Assembly: GCF_947489565.1 (NCBI RefSeq)
Contig: NZ_CANLEA010000002.1
Coordinates: 248,001 to 312,000 of the forward strand
Reading direction: 5' to 3'
DNA from: an uncultured Kordia sp.
Lineage (GTDB): Bacteria; Bacteroidota; Bacteroidia; Flavobacteriales; Flavobacteriaceae
DNA: 64,000 nucleotides
Under the pieces are notes generated by a model, which did not search any database, had not been told where the DNA came from, and saw only the letters and a list, made by a program, of their open reading frames with translations. The position numbers were made by a program, and so were the translations under genes. Shown here in pieces: positions 47,895-54,594 of the stretch. How positions within the stretch are numbered: position 1 is the first letter of the stretch; every line of letters starts with the position of its first letter.

Positions 47895-47943
47895 GCATAT
47901 TGCTCTTTTTCTATGTTTTCTCCTTTTACATTTTTAATTTATA

Positions 47944-49677
47944 TTAACTCAGTCTTATGTCTGAAACCGATGCTCCTGTTGGAATCATTGGAAATACGTT
48001 ATCTTCTTTTTCTACACAAACTTCTAGGAAGTACGCTTCTTTACTTTGCATCATTTCTGCAACAGCTTCCGCTAATTCCTCACGTTTGGTTACACGTCGT
48101 GCGTTTAAATGATAACCTTTGGCAATGGCTACAAAATCTGGATTTGTCATCTCAGTAGAGGCGTAACGTTTGTCAAAAAATAACTGTTGCCACTGACGTA
48201 CCATTCCTAAAAAGTCATTGTTTAACACCACAATTTTAACTGCCGCTCTTTGCTGAAAGATGGTTCCTAATTCTTGGATTGTCATTTGATAACCACCATC
48301 GCCACAAATACAAACTACTTCGCGTTCTGGTGCTGCCATTTTTGCTCCAATGGCTGCGGGTAATCCAAATCCCATCGTTCCTAATCCACCAGAAGTGATA
48401 TTACTTTTTGTTTGATTGAAATTTGCATAGCGACAGGCAATCATTTGATGCTGTCCAACATCGGAAACAATGGCAGCTTCTCCTTTGCTTTGTATATTGA
48501 TTTCTTTCAATACTTCGCCCATGGTTAGGCCTTCTTTGGTAGGATACAGGTCGTTTTTAATGACTTTTTCATATTCAATAGCATACAAATCATCAAAAGC
48601 GCGTCTCCAAATAGCGTGTTCATTTTTTTTGATTAATGGTAAAATTGCTGCTAAACTCTCTTTGGCATTCCCCAAAACGGCTACATTTGTTTTTACATTT
48701 TTATCAACTTCCGCAGGATCAATCTCGAAGTGAATCACTTTTGCTTGTTTGGCGTATGTGGCTAAATTTCCTGTTACACGATCATCGAAACGCATTCCGA
48801 TAGCAATTAATACATCGCACTCGTTCGTTAAAACATTTGGTGCGTAGTTTCCATGCATTCCCACCATTCCTACATTTAATGGATGTTCTGTTGGAATTGC
48901 AGAAACTCCTAAGATGGTCCATGCAGATGGAATTCCTGCTTTTTCTATAAAGTTTTTAAATTCTTGTTCTGCTTCACCCAAAATCACACCTTGTCCCCAA
49001 ACTACTAATGGTTTTTTAGCTGTATTGATCAATTTTGCAGCAGCTTTTAAAGAGTTTTCATCAGTTTTTGGTACTGCTTTGTAACTTCGAACACCTTTGC
49101 ATTTTTCATATGAAAAATCAAATTCTTCAAACTGTGCGTCTTTTGTAATGTCAATTAATACAGGACCTGGACGACCGCTTCTAGCAATATAAAATGCTTT
49201 TGCCATGACTTCCGGAATTTCAGAAGCTTTGGTAATTTGATGATTCCATTTGGTAACTGGTGTAGAAATTCCAACAATATCAGTTTCTTGGAATGCATCA
49301 CTTCCTAATAAATGTGAAGCCACTTGCCCTGTAATACAAACCATTGGCGTGGAATCGATTTGCGCATCGGCAATTCCTGTAATTAAATTTGTAGCTCCTG
49401 GACCTGATGTTGCAATGGCAACACCAACTTCTCCAGAGATTCGTGCATATCCTTGTGCTGCATGCGTAGCACCTTGTTCATGACGTGTTAATACATGATG
49501 AATTTTATCTTGGTATTTGTATAATTCGTCATATACTGGCATAATTGCTCCGCCAGGATATCCATATAATGTGTTTACACCTTCTGCTAATAAACAACGC
49601 ACAATAGCTTCGCTTCCTGTAAGGCGTTCTGTTTTTTGAAGTGTTTCTTTTGTTTTTTGTATGGTTTTTGTCTCCAT
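47944..49677 (-). CDS. ilvB: Acetolactate synthase, large catalytic subunit
   Basis: TPP- and FAD-dependent enzyme condensing pyruvate with pyruvate or 2-oxobutyrate. I start it at 49675-49677 (METKTIQKTKETL...), giving 577 residues; the longer frame would take its first 17 codons from a REP-like hairpin. GYPGGAIMPVYDEL (about 39) holds the region of the catalytic Glu, which is seen in RHEQGATHAAQGYAR. TPP binding is GDGGYQMTIQELGT (about 452) with NNDFLGMVRQWQ. It follows ilvD with a 53-bp gap containing a hairpin. Confidence 0.95.
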   Translation of the reverse strand: METKTIQKTKETLQKTERLTGSEAIVRCLLAEGVNTLYGYPGGAIMPVYDELYKYQDKIHHVLTRHEQGATHAAQGYARISGEVGVAIATSGPGATNLITGIADAQIDSTPMVCITGQVASHLLGSDAFQETDIVGISTPVTKWNHQITKASEIPEVMAKAFYIARSGRPGPVLIDITKDAQFEEFDFSYEKCKGVRSYKAVPKTDENSLKAAAKLINTAKKPLVVWGQGVILGEAEQEFKNFIEKAGIPSAWTILGVSAIPTEHPLNVGMVGMHGNYAPNVLTNECDVLIAIGMRFDDRVTGNLATYAKQAKVIHFEIDPAEVDKNVKTNVAVLGNAKESLAAILPLIKKNEHAIWRRAFDDLYAIEYEKVIKNDLYPTKEGLTMGEVLKEINIQSKGEAAIVSDVGQHQMIACRYANFNQTKSNITSGGLGTMGFGLPAAIGAKMAAPEREVVCICGDGGYQMTIQELGTIFQQRAAVKIVVLNNDFLGMVRQWQQLFFDKRYASTEMTNPDFVAIAKGYHLNARRVTKREELAEAVAEMMQSKEAYFLEVCVEKEDNVFPMIPTGASVSDIRLS

Positions 49678-49693
49678 CGTTTTATTTTTTTTA

Positions 49694-49717
49694 GATTCCT
49701 GCCTTCGCAGGAATGAC
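49694..49717. repeat. REP-like hairpin, copy 3, between ilvD and ilvB
   Basis: GATTCCTGCC-TTC-GCAGGAATGAC in the 53-bp gap between ilvD and ilvB inside the operon. Translation in one frame gives FLRRQES. Confidence 0.85.
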
Positions 49718-49730
49718 AAAAAAGTCAATT

Positions 49731-51410
49731 TTAGAATTCATCTGTTACGCAACCTTTGGAAGCCGATGAAACTGTTTTTGCATATTTGTATAATACACCG
49801 CGTTCAAATTTGAGTTCGGGTGCTTTCCATTGTTTTCTACGTTCTTGAAGTTCTTCTTCATAGACTTCCAATCGTATCGTGTTCGTTTCTGCATCAATTG
49901 TGATGATATCGCCATCTTTTACTAAAGCTAACGTTCCGCCTTCTTGTGCTTCTGGTGTAATGTGACCGACGACAAAACCATGTGTTCCTCCAGAAAATCG
50001 TCCATCTGTAATTAATGCCACATCTTTTCCTAAACCTGCGCCCATAATTGCGGCTGTTGGTTTAAGCATTTCTGGCATACCAGGTCCGCCTTTTGGTCCT
50101 TCATACCGAATGACGACGACATCTCCTTTTTCTACTTTTCCATCTCGGATTCCGTCATTGGCTTCATATTCTCCTTCGAAAACCTTGGCTTTCCCTGAGA
50201 ATGTTAATCCTTCTTTTCCTGTAATTTTTGCAACACTTCCTTCACTGGCTAGGTTTCCATACAGCATGCGTAAGTGTCCTGATATTTTTATTGGATTTTC
50301 TACTGGTTTGATCACATCTTGACCTTCCGTTAAATCATCTACATCTAATAAGTTTTCAGCAATGGTTTTTCCGGTAACGGTCATGCAATCGCCATGAATC
50401 AATCCTTTTTTGAGTAGATATTTTAGTACTGCTGGAATTCCACCAACCGCATGTACATCTTCCATTAAGTATTTTCCGCTTGGTTTTAAGTCTGCTAAAA
50501 ATGGTGTGGTATCACTTATTTTTTGAAAGTCTGCTAGTGTAAAATCAATTTGAGCTGCTCTAGCAATGGCCAAGAAGTGTAATACTGCATTGGTTGATCC
50601 GCCAAGAATTGTAACCAATCGCACTGCGTTTTCTAGAGATTTGCGTGTGATAATATCTGATGGTTTGATATCTTTTTCCAGTAATACACGCATGGCTTCA
50701 CCTGCGGCAACAGATTCTTGCTTTTTGGCATCACTCAACGCAGGATTTGACGAATTGAATGGCAAGGTCATTCCTAGTGCTTCTATAGCAGAAGCCATGG
50801 TATTTGCTGTATACATTCCGCCACAAGCGCCAGCACCTGGACATGCTTTTTCAACGATATTTTGATATTCTGTTTCGTCCATCGTACCAGCAACTTTGCT
50901 TCCCCAAGCTTCAAAGGCGGATACTACATCGAGTTTTTTTCCATTGTGACAACCTGAATCAATGGTTCCGCCATACACCAAAATACTTGGACGATCTAAG
51001 CGAATCATTGCCATGAGTGCACCTGGCATGTTTTTGTCACAACCAACAACTGTAATTAATCCGTCGTAACTCATCGCTTGCACCACCGTTTCCATAGAAT
51101 CGGCAATGATATCACGTGACGGTAATGAATAGCGCATTCCTGGTGTTCCCATAGAGATTCCATCACTTACACCAATCGTATTGAAAATCAACCCAACAAC
51201 GTCTTCATTTTTGGTTCCTTCTTTTGCCAGTTTCGCCAAATCATTCAAATGCATATTGCACGGATTTCCTTCGTAACCTGTACTTGCAATTCCGATGATG
51301 GGTTTGTAAAAGTCTTCTTTTGTCAATCCGATTGCATGCAACATTGCTTGCGCTGCAGGTTGCGTTGGATCTTGCGTGACTGTTTTACTGTATTTATTCA
51401 GATTGTTCAT
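49731..51410 (-). CDS. ilvD: Dihydroxy-acid dehydratase
   Basis: Iron-sulfur enzyme that dehydrates dihydroxyisovalerate and dihydroxymethylvalerate to the 2-oxo acids. 559 residues, normal for the family. Cluster-binding Cys are found in [11 protein letters not shown] (about 122), [16 protein letters not shown] (about 195) and an upstream NPCNMHL (about 53). The C-terminal signature [20 protein letters not shown] and the Ser in GCVTDEF region complete the picture. The three Cys pattern suggests a [2Fe-2S] enzyme, but cluster type is inferred. One base separates its start from the ilvE stop. Confidence 0.96.
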   Translation of the reverse strand: MNNLNKYSKTVTQDPTQPAAQAMLHAIGLTKEDFYKPIIGIASTGYEGNPCNMHLNDLAKLAKEGTKNEDVVGLIFNTIGVSDGISMGTPGMRYSLPSRDIIADSMETVVQAMSYDGLITVVGCDKNMPGALMAMIRLDRPSILVYGGTIDSGCHNGKKLDVVSAFEAWGSKVAGTMDETEYQNIVEKACPGAGACGGMYTANTMASAIEALGMTLPFNSSNPALSDAKKQESVAAGEAMRVLLEKDIKPSDIITRKSLENAVRLVTILGGSTNAVLHFLAIARAAQIDFTLADFQKISDTTPFLADLKPSGKYLMEDVHAVGGIPAVLKYLLKKGLIHGDCMTVTGKTIAENLLDVDDLTEGQDVIKPVENPIKISGHLRMLYGNLASEGSVAKITGKEGLTFSGKAKVFEGEYEANDGIRDGKVEKGDVVVIRYEGPKGGPGMPEMLKPTAAIMGAGLGKDVALITDGRFSGGTHGFVVGHITPEAQEGGTLALVKDGDIITIDAETNTIRLEVYEEELQERRKQWKAPELKFERGVLYKYAKTVSSASKGCVTDEF

Positions 51411-51411
51411 A

Positions 51412-52305
51412 TTATATTGCTTCTGATAATTTTTTTGAGCGTTCGCACAGTACTTCTTGTTTGTATAGCTTCATGAGTTTGTAACCCAAAGACGCTTCCC
51501 ACGAAAGTGGAAATTTATATGCATCTAATGATTCGAGTCCAACTACTTCTGCCGCCGTTCCGGTAAAGAATGCGCTGTCTGCTTGTTTGAGTTCGTCTAG
51601 TGTAAAATGCTTTTCTTCTACTGAAAATCCTTCTTCTTTACAGATTTCGAGAATTGTATCACGTGTAATTCCCGCCATAATGTGTCCACGTTTTGGCGTA
51701 TAGAGTTTGCCATCTTTTTCCATGAATACATTGGCGCCAGAACATTCTGCTACGTTTCCGTTCATGTCTAACAACAGAGCTTCGTCGTAACCTGCATTTT
51801 TTGCTTCATTGGTAGATAAGATGGAGTTTGTATAATGTCCCGTAACTTTTGCTTCTACAAAACATGATTTTGGATTTGGGCGTTGAAAACGAGATGTTTT
51901 TACTTTTAGAAGTTTGTCTCCCATATATTTTCCCCATTCCCAACACTGAATCGTTAAAAACGATTCTTCAGATGTAAGTAAGCTCATGTTCGCTCCCGTT
52001 GTTATAATTGGGCGAATGTACGCGTCTTGTAAGTTGTTTTTTTCTAATAATTTGTATGTGATATCCACTAATTCTTCAATGGAGTGATTGAACGGAATTC
52101 CCATGACCTCAGCGCCATATTGAAGGCGTTTGTAATGTGCTTCTGCTTTGAAGATTTTTGCACCAAATTTTGTTTTGTATGCTCTGATTCCTTCAAAAAC
52201 ACCATTTCCGTAGTGTAATGCTTGACTGTACATGTTTCCTGAAGCTTTTTCTGGATGCATGTATGTACCGTTGTGGTAAATGATACTGTCTTCTTTGTAA
52301 TACAT
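51412..52305 (-). CDS. ilvE: Branched-chain amino acid aminotransferase
   Basis: PLP class IV aminotransferase for the last step of Ile, Val and Leu synthesis with glutamate as donor. The 297-residue protein begins [16 protein letters not shown] and has [19 protein letters not shown] (about 27-45), the PLP-binding Lys in [15 protein letters not shown] (about 153) and [20 protein letters not shown] (about 178). It is the first gene of ilvE-D-B-N-C. Upstream lie two tandem leader-peptide attenuators (52594-52873), and 288 nt separate the second terminator from the start codon. Confidence 0.95.
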   Translation of the reverse strand: MYYKEDSIIYHNGTYMHPEKASGNMYSQALHYGNGVFEGIRAYKTKFGAKIFKAEAHYKRLQYGAEVMGIPFNHSIEELVDITYKLLEKNNLQDAYIRPIITTGANMSLLTSEESFLTIQCWEWGKYMGDKLLKVKTSRFQRPNPKSCFVEAKVTGHYTNSILSTNEAKNAGYDEALLLDMNGNVAECSGANVFMEKDGKLYTPKRGHIMAGITRDTILEICKEEGFSVEEKHFTLDELKQADSAFFTGTAAEVVGLESLDAYKFPLSWEASLGYKLMKLYKQEVLCERSKKLSEAI

Positions 52306-52593
52306 GTTTATTGTTATTATAATTCGAAATTAATTTTATTGTTCTTTTTTGTGTGTTCGATTTTGGTTATTTCACTAAAACCAATTGTTAATTTTTATAC
52401 TTAAATTACTGTTTATCAATATTTTAACTCTCACCAAATACAACACTCAACGTGTAAATTTTAATTGTATTTAGAAGCCATTTTTTTGATTTTAGCTTTT
52501 AGTTTCTATATAATGAGATCCCGCTCTACAGCGGGATTTGTTCAACTTGCAACTTTGAGTGCGCCTTTTAAGCTTCTCAAAGTTGAGTTTCAC
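52306..52593 (-). other. Leader region between the second attenuator and ilvE
   Basis: 288 nt, no gene. Two more hairpins are visible on the transcript: CAACTTTGAG (52550-52559) pairing with CTCAAAGTTG (52576-52585), just 8 nt after the terminator's T-run, and AATCCCGCT/AGCGGGAT around 52518-52538. The rest is A/T-rich and unstructured. No second promoter box was found. Confidence 0.6.
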
Positions 52594-52630
52594 AAAAAAA
52601 AGCCTGTATCGCAATTGATACAGGCTTTTT
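52594..52630 (-). terminator. Attenuator terminator 2 of the ilv operon
   Basis: Minus strand AAAAAGCCTGTATC pairs with GATACAGGCTTTTT (14 bp) around AATTGC, followed by a run of eight T. Its 5' side GTATCAATT (52621-52613) can instead pair with AGTTGATAC (52657-52649), nine pairs with one G-T, which would prevent termination. Confidence 0.88.
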
Positions 52631-52648
52631 GTTTTTATATAGCAAATC

Positions 52649-52668
52649 GTATCAACTCAGGTGGAGTT
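52649..52668 (-). promoter_or_regulatory. Protector/antiterminator segments 1 and 2 of attenuator module 2
   Basis: Segment 1 AACTC (52668-52664) and GAGTT (52658-52654) can form a small hairpin across the leader stop codon. Segment 2 AGTTGATAC (52657-52649) overlaps GAGTT and pairs with the terminator's 5' arm. The three mutually exclusive pairings follow the classical 1:2, 2:3, 3:4 layout of ribosome-mediated attenuation. Confidence 0.75.
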
Positions 52669-52713
52669 CATAATAATAATGACGATCACGATAATGCTAG
52701 TTATTTGATTCAT
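52657..52713 (-). CDS. ilv leader peptide 2, Ile/Val-rich
   Basis: An 18-codon frame, MNQITSIIVIVIIIMNST, from the ATG at 52711-52713 to TGA at 52659-52657. Eight successive codons (52695-52672) are Ile or Val, seven of the 18 residues being Ile and two Val. Ribosomes would stall here when charged tRNA-Ile or tRNA-Val is short. The stop codon abuts the antiterminator segment. It is too short for ordinary gene finding, but its content, place and the following terminator make a regulatory role very likely. No Leu codons are present. Confidence 0.87.
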   Translation of the reverse strand: MNQITSIIVIVIIIMNST

Positions 52714-52743
52714 TGTTTGTTGTTTGTTGTTTGTTGTTTGTTG
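52713..52743 (-). repeat. 7-bp tandem repeat (CAACAAA)n directly before leader 2
   Basis: Plus strand TTGTTTG repeated 4.4 times without error; the transcript reads CAACAAACAACAAACAA up to the ATG of leader peptide 2. Having no G or U, it cannot fold with itself, leaving the start site open for ribosomes. Confidence 0.9.
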
Positions 52744-52747
52744 AAAT

Positions 52748-52779
52748 AAAAAAAGCTTTCCGTTTATAGGAAAGCTTTT
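52748..52779 (-). terminator. Attenuator terminator 1 of the ilv operon
   Basis: Minus strand AAAAGCTTTCC pairs with GGAAAGCTTTT (11 bp, loop TATAAAC), then seven T. Its 5' arm AGCTTTCCT (52776-52768) can instead pair with AGGAATGCT (52811-52803), eight pairs with one T-T mismatch, just after the stop of leader peptide 1. Confidence 0.82.
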
Positions 52780-52802
52780 AAATTTATAGTGAAATTATAT
52801 AT

Positions 52803-52838
52803 AGCATTCCTTATCGTTGTGAGCGAATCACAATGACA
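52803..52838 (-). promoter_or_regulatory. Hairpin and antiterminator segment of attenuator module 1
   Basis: TTGTGA-TTCGC-TCACAA forms a 6-bp hairpin over the last leader codons, and AGGAATGCT (52811-52803) overlapping the stop codon is complementary to the 5' arm of terminator 1. The TTGTGA hairpin does not include segment 2, so the exact protector pairing in this module is unclear. Confidence 0.6.
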
Positions 52839-52873
52839 TTAATAGCAATGATATTTATAATTTGTTTGTTCAT
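52811..52873 (-). CDS. ilv leader peptide 1, Ile/Val-rich
   Basis: A 20-codon frame, MNKQIINIIAINVIVIRSQR, from the ATG at 52871-52873 to TAA at 52813-52811. Seven residues are Ile and two Val. It shares the start MN(K)Q-I with leader peptide 2 and precedes its own terminator, so the two modules look like diverged copies or parallel inventions. The closest -7-like box is AATCTTTG at 52890-52883, one base off TAnnTTTG, which would give an almost leaderless transcript. Confidence 0.82.
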   Translation of the reverse strand: MNKQIINIIAINVIVIRSQR

Positions 52874-52882
52874 TTGTTATAC

Positions 52883-52890
52883 CAAAGATT
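52883..52890 (-). promoter_or_regulatory. Weak candidate -7 element of the ilv operon
   Basis: Minus strand AATCTTTG differs from TAnnTTTG only in its first base. It lies 10 bp before the ATG of leader peptide 1. No -33 TTG is visible at the usual spacing, so this is uncertain. Confidence 0.3.
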
Positions 52891-53002
52891 GTAAAAGTTT
52901 TTTTAGATTCCTAATTTGATGTTGAAAAAAGTTGTTGTTTTTTTCTGTCTTTGCAGGGGAATGTGATTTTTTTTATAAATGTATTTTCTACAATTTAGCA
53001 TT

Positions 53003-53080
53003 AATGTCACTTCAAGCGCAGTCGAGAAGTTTTAACTGTAAAGATTTTCAAATAAATCTCGACTGCGCTCGATTTGACAA
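53003..53080. repeat. Intergenic inverted repeat, GAGCGCAGTCGA family, second copy
   Basis: AATGTCACTTCAAGCGCAGTCGAGA and TCTCGACTGCGCTCGATTTGACA face each other around a 26-base loop, 45 bp after the gltD stop. It is the same family as 940-1016. Confidence 0.8.
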
Positions 53081-53124
53081 TCGAATTTTACTATATTTTT
53101 AATTACTTCGTTCACATCATTAAT

Positions 53125-54591
53125 TTATACTCGCGGCAAATCACTTTCATCTTTTAACGGAAGATTGGAAGTTCCCATTAAATACGCATCTACATGATGT
53201 GCTGCTTGGCGACCTTCTGAGATTGCCCAAACGATTAAGGATTGCCCTCTGCGCATGTCGCCAGCCGTAAAGATTCCCGATTTGTTGGTTGCATAGTTTT
53301 TAGTTGTCGCTTTGATGTTGCTTCTGAAATCCATTTCCAATCCAAATTCATCTGCCAATGTTTTTTCGGCACCTGTGAAACCTAAAGCCAATAATACCAA
53401 ATCGCATTCCCAGAGTTTTTCTGTGTTTGGAATTTCTTGTAATTGCGGACGTTCGCCTTCTTTGAAAATCCATGCTACTTCCACCGTTTTTAAACCTGTG
53501 AGATTTCCATTGACATCACTGATAAATTTCTTTGTTGCAATGCTAAAGAAACGTTTTACACCTTCTTGATGCGATGAAGTTTCTTTGAGTTTCATAGGCC
53601 AATACGGCCACGGTTGATGCGCAGGACGACCAAGAGTTGGCTTGCTTAATATTTCAAAGTTTGTTACTGATACTGCACCATGACGATTGCTTGTTCCGAT
53701 ACAATCCGAACCTGTATCGCCACCGCCAATGACAATGACTTTTTTACCTTTTGCTGAGATGATATCTTCAAAGTTCAGCAATCCATCCACATATTGATTG
53801 TTTTGCTTTAGAAAATCCATCGCTTGATGCACACCTTTTGCGTCTGCACCATCAATAGGAAGTGTACGTCGAATGGTGGCGCCACCACATAATACTACTG
53901 CATCAAAGTCTTCTTCTAGTTGTTTTGCATTTATATTGACACCAACATGCGCATTTGTTTTAAAAGTAATGCCTTCTTCTTCTAAAATTTCTAAACGTCT
54001 GTCAATGATGTGTTTTTCCATTTTAAAGTCTGGAATTCCATAGCGTAATAAACCGCCAACTTTTCCATCGCGTTCAAAAACAGTTACGTTATGACCTGCG
54101 CGATTGAGTTGTTGTGCTGCTGCTAATCCTGCAGGTCCAGAACCCACAATGGCAACAGATTTCCCAGTTCTTACTTTTGGCGGATTTGCAGTGATCCAGC
54201 CTTCTTTAAAAGCCGTCTCAACAATATTTTTTTCTATGTTTTCTATACTTACAGGATCTTCATTGATTCCCAACACACAGGCTTCTTCACAAGGCGCAGG
54301 ACACAATCGACCTGTAAATTCAGGAAAGTTGTTTGTGGCATGTAAAATTTCTGCTGCTGCTTTCCATTTCCCACGATAGACTTTGTCATTAAAATCAGGA
54401 ATTAGATTCCCAAGTGGACAACCACTATGACAAAAAGGAATTCCACAATCCATACAACGCGCACCTTGATCTTCGAGTTTAGATTTTTGCAGTGCAATTG
54501 TAAATTCTTTATAGTTTTTGATACGTTCTACTGGAGTTTCATACGCTTCATCTTGGCGTTTATGCTCCATAAATCCTGTTATTTTTCCCAT
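53125..54591 (-). CDS. gltD: Glutamate synthase, small (beta) subunit
   Basis: FAD- and NADPH-binding subunit that passes electrons to the large subunit for glutamate synthesis from glutamine and 2-oxoglutarate. 488 residues. N-terminal Fe-S Cys clusters are CMDCGIPFCHSGCPLGN (about 42-58) and LCPAPCEEACVLG (about 96-108). The FAD fold is GSGPAGLAAAQQLNRAGH (about 150) and the NADPH fold is VIGGGDTGSDCIGTS (about 290). Three bases separate its start from the gltB stop: one operon, gltB first. Confidence 0.96.
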   Translation of the reverse strand: MGKITGFMEHKRQDEAYETPVERIKNYKEFTIALQKSKLEDQGARCMDCGIPFCHSGCPLGNLIPDFNDKVYRGKWKAAAEILHATNNFPEFTGRLCPAPCEEACVLGINEDPVSIENIEKNIVETAFKEGWITANPPKVRTGKSVAIVGSGPAGLAAAQQLNRAGHNVTVFERDGKVGGLLRYGIPDFKMEKHIIDRRLEILEEEGITFKTNAHVGVNINAKQLEEDFDAVVLCGGATIRRTLPIDGADAKGVHQAMDFLKQNNQYVDGLLNFEDIISAKGKKVIVIGGGDTGSDCIGTSNRHGAVSVTNFEILSKPTLGRPAHQPWPYWPMKLKETSSHQEGVKRFFSIATKKFISDVNGNLTGLKTVEVAWIFKEGERPQLQEIPNTEKLWECDLVLLALGFTGAEKTLADEFGLEMDFRSNIKATTKNYATNKSGIFTAGDMRRGQSLIVWAISEGRQAAHHVDAYLMGTSNLPLKDESDLPRV

Positions 54592-54594
54592 ATC

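Noticed and set aside
49678-49728. Longer N-terminus for ilvB
   Set aside because: The extra codons (FLRRQES) come from a REP-like hairpin; the family start fits METKTIQK at 49677.
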